From positions 1-20,157 of the forward strand of contig JAJJLU010004029.1 in NCBI GenBank assembly GCA_023807065.1: a DNA stretch of 20,157 nt. The letters are read 5' to 3'. How positions within the stretch are numbered: position 1 is the first letter of the stretch; every line of letters begins with the position of its first letter. This DNA comes from Isotricha intestinalis (lineage: Eukaryota; Ciliophora; Litostomatea; Vestibuliferida; Isotrichidae). The position numbers were made by a program, and so were the translations under genes. This document shows positions 15,923 through 20,157 of the stretch, piece by piece. The notes below the pieces were generated by a model, which was not told the origin of the DNA, did not search any database, and saw nothing but the letters and a program-made list of their open reading frames with translations.

Positions 15923-17287
15923 ATGATTTCTAAACAAAACATAAAATATATTCCTAATAATAAATTAAAAAAAAGAATAGCTTCTTCAAATTCTCCTTCA
16001 GTAAAATATGTTCAAATAAAAAAGACTTTAAAAGAAACTCCAAAAAAAAAATATAATTCTTTAAATAAAAGTAGAGAAAGATATATTAATAGAGTTTTTC
16101 CACATACAGGTTTAAATAGTTTATTAAATATTTCAAATATTACTGCAATTCCAAATAAAATTGCTTTAAAAAAAAATAATATTGATACTTCTTTAAATTC
16201 AAGTTCCAATTTTCATAATCAAAGTTTTTCAATGCAAAATTCAGTTATAATGAATAATAAGAATAAGAATAATAAAAATAAAATTATAATGAAGAAAAAT
16301 ATTAGTATTAATAAACCTAAAAAAATTTTAAATTTAAATTCTGATTTTAATATTTCTAGAAATTTAAGTAATAATAATTGTGATATTTCAGAAGAAAATA
16401 ATATTAAAAAAAAAAAGAATAAAGAAATTTTAAGAAATAATTTTTTATCAAATAATACATTTATAATTAAAAATAATAATATTACAAATAATAATATATC
16501 AAATGATAACAATGAAAAAAAAATAATTATAACAGAAGATGATTCTCTTATTAACAATAATATAATTAATGAAAATGATAATAAATTTTTTGAACTTGAA
16601 GAAAAATTAAAAATAAAACTTTTAGAAAATAAATTAAATAATAGAAATGTGATATATAAAACTTATAAAAATATATTTGAAGAAGCAATAAGAATTTTAC
16701 CAGAAAAACAACAAAATTTATTCAATTTAATATTAAATGGTTATCAAGATATAATTATTAGTTATTTAAATAATGAAAAGAATTTAAATGAAAAAAATGA
16801 AAGTTACAAAAATCAAATTAAATCATTAGAAAAAGAAAATATAGAAAATAAAAAAAAATTAGAAAATAAAGAAAATGAAATAAATGAATGGAAAAAAAAA
16901 ATAAAATTTTTTTTAGAAAAATCCCCAGATCAAATAAGTAAAAGTACAAATGCTTCAGTAATAATAACATCATCAGATAAAGAAAAAGATATATTTGAAT
17001 TAAAAAAAAAAGAAATAAATAATATAAATGAAGAAAGAAAAAGATTTATAGAAAATTTAAATAGAAAAAATATAAAAGATTTAGATGCTTTATATTTTTA
17101 TGATAAAGTTAATATGAGAAGTCTTTCTAAATCACCTTTTAAAAGTAATAAAGGAGATATTATTCCTATTCTTGATTTAAATTTTGAAAATAAAAAAAGT
17201 AAATTTAAAATTAAAAAACATAATAATAATAATATTAAAGGAAATAGTTTTATTCAAAAAGTTGCTATGAGTTTAAATTTAAAATAA
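15923..17287 (+). CDS. Asn-rich coiled-coil protein of unknown function
   Basis: 454 residues. A basic, Ser/Asn-rich N-terminal half (1-215) is probably disordered. A coiled coil runs about 222-335, interrupted by a globular-looking helical stretch, FEEAIRILPEKQQNLFNLIL (252-271). After a Ser/Thr linker comes a second helix (355-385) and then a block that looks conserved, DLDALYFYDKVNM (386-398) and GDIIPILDLNFE (411-422), before a basic tail. I recall similar DxDALYFxDKV and PxLDL blocks in conserved ciliate proteins of unknown role, but cannot name a family. There is no membrane segment or signal peptide. It follows the transporter by 110 bp on the same strand. Confidence 0.75.
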   Translation: MISKQNIKYIPNNKLKKRIASSNSPSVKYVQIKKTLKETPKKKYNSLNKSRERYINRVFPHTGLNSLLNISNITAIPNKIALKKNNIDTSLNSSSNFHNQSFSMQNSVIMNNKNKNNKNKIIMKKNISINKPKKILNLNSDFNISRNLSNNNCDISEENNIKKKKNKEILRNNFLSNNTFIIKNNNITNNNISNDNNEKKIIITEDDSLINNNIINENDNKFFELEEKLKIKLLENKLNNRNVIYKTYKNIFEEAIRILPEKQQNLFNLILNGYQDIIISYLNNEKNLNEKNESYKNQIKSLEKENIENKKKLENKENEINEWKKKIKFFLEKSPDQISKSTNASVIITSSDKEKDIFELKKKEINNINEERKRFIENLNRKNIKDLDALYFYDKVNMRSLSKSPFKSNKGDIIPILDLNFENKKSKFKIKKHNNNNIKGNSFIQKVAMSLNLK

Positions 17288-17428
17288 ATATATATTGTAG
17301 ATAATGTAATTTTTTTATGTTAATTTTTTAATGTATTATTTTGTGATATTTTTATTATTAATTATATTTGATTTTAAAAAATTTATTTTGATAAGAAATT
17401 AAGTGATTTATTTTAAAAAAAAATAAAT

Positions 17429-18985
17429 ATGGATAATTTAGATAGTCCAAAATCAGATTCTTCACTTGAAAAAAAAGAAGATTTAATTACAATTGACTCT
17501 ATATTTTTAGAAGGAAAAATACATAAAAATAATTCTAATAGAGATAGTTTAAATTTTGAATTAACTTCTTCCAAAGTTTCTCAAAGAAGTTTTAAAAGAA
17601 AAAAAACTATTGTTGAAATTACTCAAATTGATGAAACAAGAGAAATTTTATTAAAGAAAATAATTAGATTAAATAATATATTTTCTTTCAGTAAAAATAT
17701 TGGAAATTTTTATTCTCAAATTTTGAAAAAATATTTTGATTCTTATTATAGTAATTTAAATACTTTTTTAAATAATGAAATAAAACCTTTAATAAAATAT
17801 TTTAAAGATTTAACAAATATATATTCAAATTTTTCTTTAGAATTAAATAAAATTTCAAATATTCTTCCTAATCAAAATGAAGAATTAATATTAGGTCAAA
17901 ATGTTATTGAAATTGTTTCAAAAGCTAATTTATCTTTTGAGAAATATTTAAATGAATTATCTTTAAGTTTAAAAAAAAATATTAGTTCAATTACTATTAA
18001 TAAATATGATAATCTTAATTTAAAAATAGATGAAAATAATAAAAAGACTTTTAAATTAATTTGGAAAATAGAACATAGATTAATAAAATTAGATAATTTA
18101 TATGTTAAAAATTTTAAAAATGTTTTTGATACTTTTAAAGAAAAATTTAATGATGATAATTTAGAAAATGAATTAATATTAATGAATGATTTTATTATGA
18201 TAGAACATAAATTAGTTTCTTATTGTAATAAAATATTTATAAAAATAGAATTTTATTTAAATGAAATATTAAAAATAATTAAAGAATCAAATGAAGATTT
18301 TAATGAATATATTTTATTTATGAAAAATAATTTAGAAAGTTTTAAAAATCAAATTTTCTTAAACAATGATATTTATTTATCAATTGATTTAAGTGAAGAA
18401 ACAGATTTTGATTTAGAAAAACAATCTTTATTAAATTTAATAAATAAATCAAGAGATATAAATGAAATAATAAAGCAATTTCAACATAATTTAATTCAAT
18501 ATGATTTTATTAAAGAAACAATAATTTATGAAGATTCAAATTTCAATATAAAAAATTATGAAACTTTTAAAGAATTTATATTATTTTCTTTAAAATTAAT
18601 TCCAAAAAAAATACCAATTGAATATAATGATATTATTCAATTTAAAGCTCCTTGCTTAAGAGATGCAGGAGTATTTAAAGGATGGAGGAATTGTTTTATT
18701 ATTGTTACTATTCAAAAGCATGTTATTATATTTGATGAAGAAAAAGATATTAAAGATAATTCTTTTAATATGAATAAATTATTTGTTATTTATAATCAAA
18801 ATTTAATTGTTGTTGAAAAGAAAACTTCAAAAAAATCTAAATTTATTATTGGAATTTCTGAGTTAAATCAAAAAGAAAAAAAAATTAAAAATATGCAAAT
18901 CGATGCTATTGATGAAGATAATAGAAATAATATTATTAAAGCTATTAATCCTTTAAGGAAAATATCTTCAAATTCAAATATTTAA
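17429..18985 (+). CDS. Helical (BAR-like?) + PH-domain protein
   Basis: 518 residues. A Ser/Lys-rich N-terminus (1-70) with a basic patch (RSFKRKKT, 53-60) may be a phosphorylation site region. Residues about 72-390 are almost entirely long amphipathic helices without low complexity, as in BAR/F-BAR or other lipid-bending and scaffold modules. The C-terminus (about 398-510) has the layout of a pleckstrin-homology domain: IIQFKAPCLRDAGVFKGWRN, then strands IIVTIQKHVIIFD and FVIYNQNLIVVEKK, and a final helix DEDNRNNIIKAINPL. PH domains bind phosphoinositides or proteins, so a peripheral membrane role in trafficking or GTPase signalling is plausible. The PH call is fair and the BAR-like reading is tentative. 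It is convergent with the PRMT-like gene, with a 98-bp gap. Confidence 0.78.
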   Translation: MDNLDSPKSDSSLEKKEDLITIDSIFLEGKIHKNNSNRDSLNFELTSSKVSQRSFKRKKTIVEITQIDETREILLKKIIRLNNIFSFSKNIGNFYSQILKKYFDSYYSNLNTFLNNEIKPLIKYFKDLTNIYSNFSLELNKISNILPNQNEELILGQNVIEIVSKANLSFEKYLNELSLSLKKNISSITINKYDNLNLKIDENNKKTFKLIWKIEHRLIKLDNLYVKNFKNVFDTFKEKFNDDNLENELILMNDFIMIEHKLVSYCNKIFIKIEFYLNEILKIIKESNEDFNEYILFMKNNLESFKNQIFLNNDIYLSIDLSEETDFDLEKQSLLNLINKSRDINEIIKQFQHNLIQYDFIKETIIYEDSNFNIKNYETFKEFILFSLKLIPKKIPIEYNDIIQFKAPCLRDAGVFKGWRNCFIIVTIQKHVIIFDEEKDIKDNSFNMNKLFVIYNQNLIVVEKKTSKKSKFIIGISELNQKEKKIKNMQIDAIDEDNRNNIIKAINPLRKISSNSNI

Positions 18986-19083
18986 AAAAAGGTTTATAAA
19001 TATTTTTTTTATTTGTAAATTATTAAGTATTATATTAAATAAATTTAATAAATATTAAATAAAAGAATTTTTTTCTTTAAATA

Positions 19084-20157
19084 CTAAGATGAAATTTTAT
19101 ATAATTGAATTCCATTACTTGAATCATTATCTTCATTATTATTTTCCTTTCTATTAAAATGAAAAGAAATTTTAATATTTAAAGAACTCATTTCTTCATT
19201 TGTTTTTTCATCAACTAAACAACAAAAAGAACCTTTTAAAACATCTCCTTTTTGAACATTAACATCATCATTTTTATAAAAAATAGTATGTTTCCATTTA
19301 GTAAGTTGATTATAAGGACTTGTAGTAAATTTAATTTGATTAGGAACATTAAAAAATTCAACATCAAACCAAGAAGCTAAACCACTCATATAATCATTTT
19401 TAATAAATATTAATTCATATTCATTTGAAAAATTTAAATCTTTTTCTGTTATTGTATATAAATCAATATTATAAATTGGACATATTGTTGAAATTATTGA
19501 ATCTTTATTAAAAGAATCTATTAATGGTGATGCATAACTTATATTTTTTATACATTCCATATTTACTCCATATACATTATTCCATAAAGAAAATTTTTCT
19601 TCTTTAAATTTTTGATCTTCTAAAGCTGATATATATAATGTTGCTTTATCTGGTAATATTATACCATTTTTTTCGATTAAAAAATTATCTCTTGCATATA
19701 TTACTTTTTTAATTAATGATGATTGTAAAAGAAAAAATCCCATCCAATTACATATTATAATATCTACTTTATCATTATTTGGTAAATAGAAATTATATAT
19801 ATCATCTGAGATTACTTGTATTATATTATCATAGAAATTATCTTTTATTATTTCTCTTGCATATTTTGCTAAAGTTTTATTTGGTTCTATTGAATATACT
19901 ATTTTTGCTCCTGCTTTTGCTGCTAATAAAGAATTAACTCCTATTCCACTATGAATGTCTAATACTGTTTTATTGTAAAAAACATCACTGTTTATTTCTA
20001 TAGCTGCTTTAAATGATAATGTTATTATTCTTTCGTTTATATTATTGGATATTTCTGATGGGTATATATATGTTCCTTCATTGTCTATTTCTACTTGCTT
20101 TATATATTCACTCTCTTTAAACCATTTTTCTCTTTCATTTGGTTTAAATCCTTCTTC
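19084..20157 (-). CDS. PRMT1-like protein arginine methyltransferase homologue, likely inactive; 5' end cut by window edge
   Basis: The frame is open to the right edge; 357 residues are visible, ending in TAG. The whole type I PRMT layout is present: a SAM-binding Rossmann fold (VLDIHSGIG at 19965-19939, then AKAGAKIVYSIEP with the SAM-ribose Glu kept), VDIIICNWMG, YARDNFL, LPDKATLYISALED, and a beta-barrel (WNNVYGVNMECI, ASWFDVEFF, LTKWKHTIFY). Key residues are changed. The first Gly of motif I is His. The double-E loop SEWMGxxLxYES reads CNWMGFFLLQSS, so both substrate-guanidino glutamates are Asn and Ser. The THW loop is TKW. By PRMT mechanism this should not methylate arginine; a regulatory partner of an active PRMT is inferred. 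A short C-terminal Asn/Asp tail follows. The Met at 19743 lies inside the fold and is not the start. Confidence 0.9.
   Translation of the reverse strand, partial: EEGFKPNEREKWFKESEYIKQVEIDNEGTYIYPSEISNNINERIITLSFKAAIEINSDVFYNKTVLDIHSGIGVNSLLAAKAGAKIVYSIEPNKTLAKYAREIIKDNFYDNIIQVISDDIYNFYLPNNDKVDIIICNWMGFFLLQSSLIKKVIYARDNFLIEKNGIILPDKATLYISALEDQKFKEEKFSLWNNVYGVNMECIKNISYASPLIDSFNKDSIISTICPIYNIDLYTITEKDLNFSNEYELIFIKNDYMSGLASWFDVEFFNVPNQIKFTTSPYNQLTKWKHTIFYKNDDVNVQKGDVLKGSFCCLVDEKTNEEMSSLNIKISFHFNRKENNNEDNDSSNGIQLYKISS

Noticed and set aside
14527..16557. Minus-strand hydrophobic frames at 14527-15061, 15597-15779 and 16012-16557
   Set aside because: They lie opposite well-supported plus-strand genes and have the same antisense composition bias.
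19084..19743. A 219-residue gene starting at the Met of WMGFF
   Set aside because: The same frame is open upstream to 20157 and encodes the SAM-binding half of a PRMT; that Met lies in the double-E loop, so the gene simply runs off the window.

Overview
The window looks like very AT-rich nuclear DNA from a protist. By eye about one base in five is G or C, and less between genes. Proteins are rich in Asn, Lys and Ile and carry poly-Asn runs. I see ten protein-coding genes, one of them cut by the right edge, plus one decayed gene and one short gene fossil. Nine genes are single open frames. One (a transporter) needs a 34-nt GT-AG intron. TAA, TAG and TGA all serve as natural stops, so the code is the standard one. 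Tiny introns, compact spacing, poly-Asn tracts and a Cache-like/TPR/vWA membrane protein suggest a ciliate that uses the standard code (a litostome-type rumen ciliate would fit). This placement is an inference; other AT-rich anaerobic protists are not excluded.

Left part (1-6.9 kb). A 39-bp minisatellite lies at the left edge, 3' of an intracellular trypsin-like protease gene (232-1128, minus) with a complete triad. Next is about 1.9 kb without an intact gene. It holds a frameshifted minus-strand relic that I read as an acyltransferase-3/NRF-6-like membrane protein. Two convergent paralogous kinase-like genes follow (3472-4500 plus; 4552-5574 minus). Both have lost the DFG aspartate, and the second has also lost the HRD aspartate. 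A 73-bp fossil of the first kinase lies just beyond at 5703-5775. Then comes an RWD + IMPACT-type protein (5850-6884, minus), a candidate regulator of GCN2-type signalling.

Middle (7-14.3 kb). An ATG4 autophagy protease (6991-8544, minus) has an intact catalytic core and a cysteine-bearing insertion. A coiled-coil protein (8682-9566, minus) is divergently paired, with only 28 bp between start codons, with a 1159-residue two-TM protein (9595-13074, plus) carrying a large ectodomain, TPR-like helices and a degenerate vWA domain. A Gln/Asn/Lys-rich filament-like protein (13140-14234, plus) ends 38 bp before the intron-containing MFS-like transporter (14273-15812, plus).

Right part (15.9-20.2 kb). 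An Asn-rich coiled-coil protein, a helical (BAR-like?) + PH-domain protein, and on the minus strand a PRMT1-like protein open to the right edge. The last lacks both 'double-E' glutamates, the first glycine of SAM motif I and the histidine of the THW loop.

No operon-like pathway links these genes. The most notable theme is that several enzyme-like folds here (two kinases, one PRMT, one vWA) have lost catalytic or metal-binding residues while keeping long intact frames, alongside genuinely decayed copies showing strong G/C-to-A/T drift.
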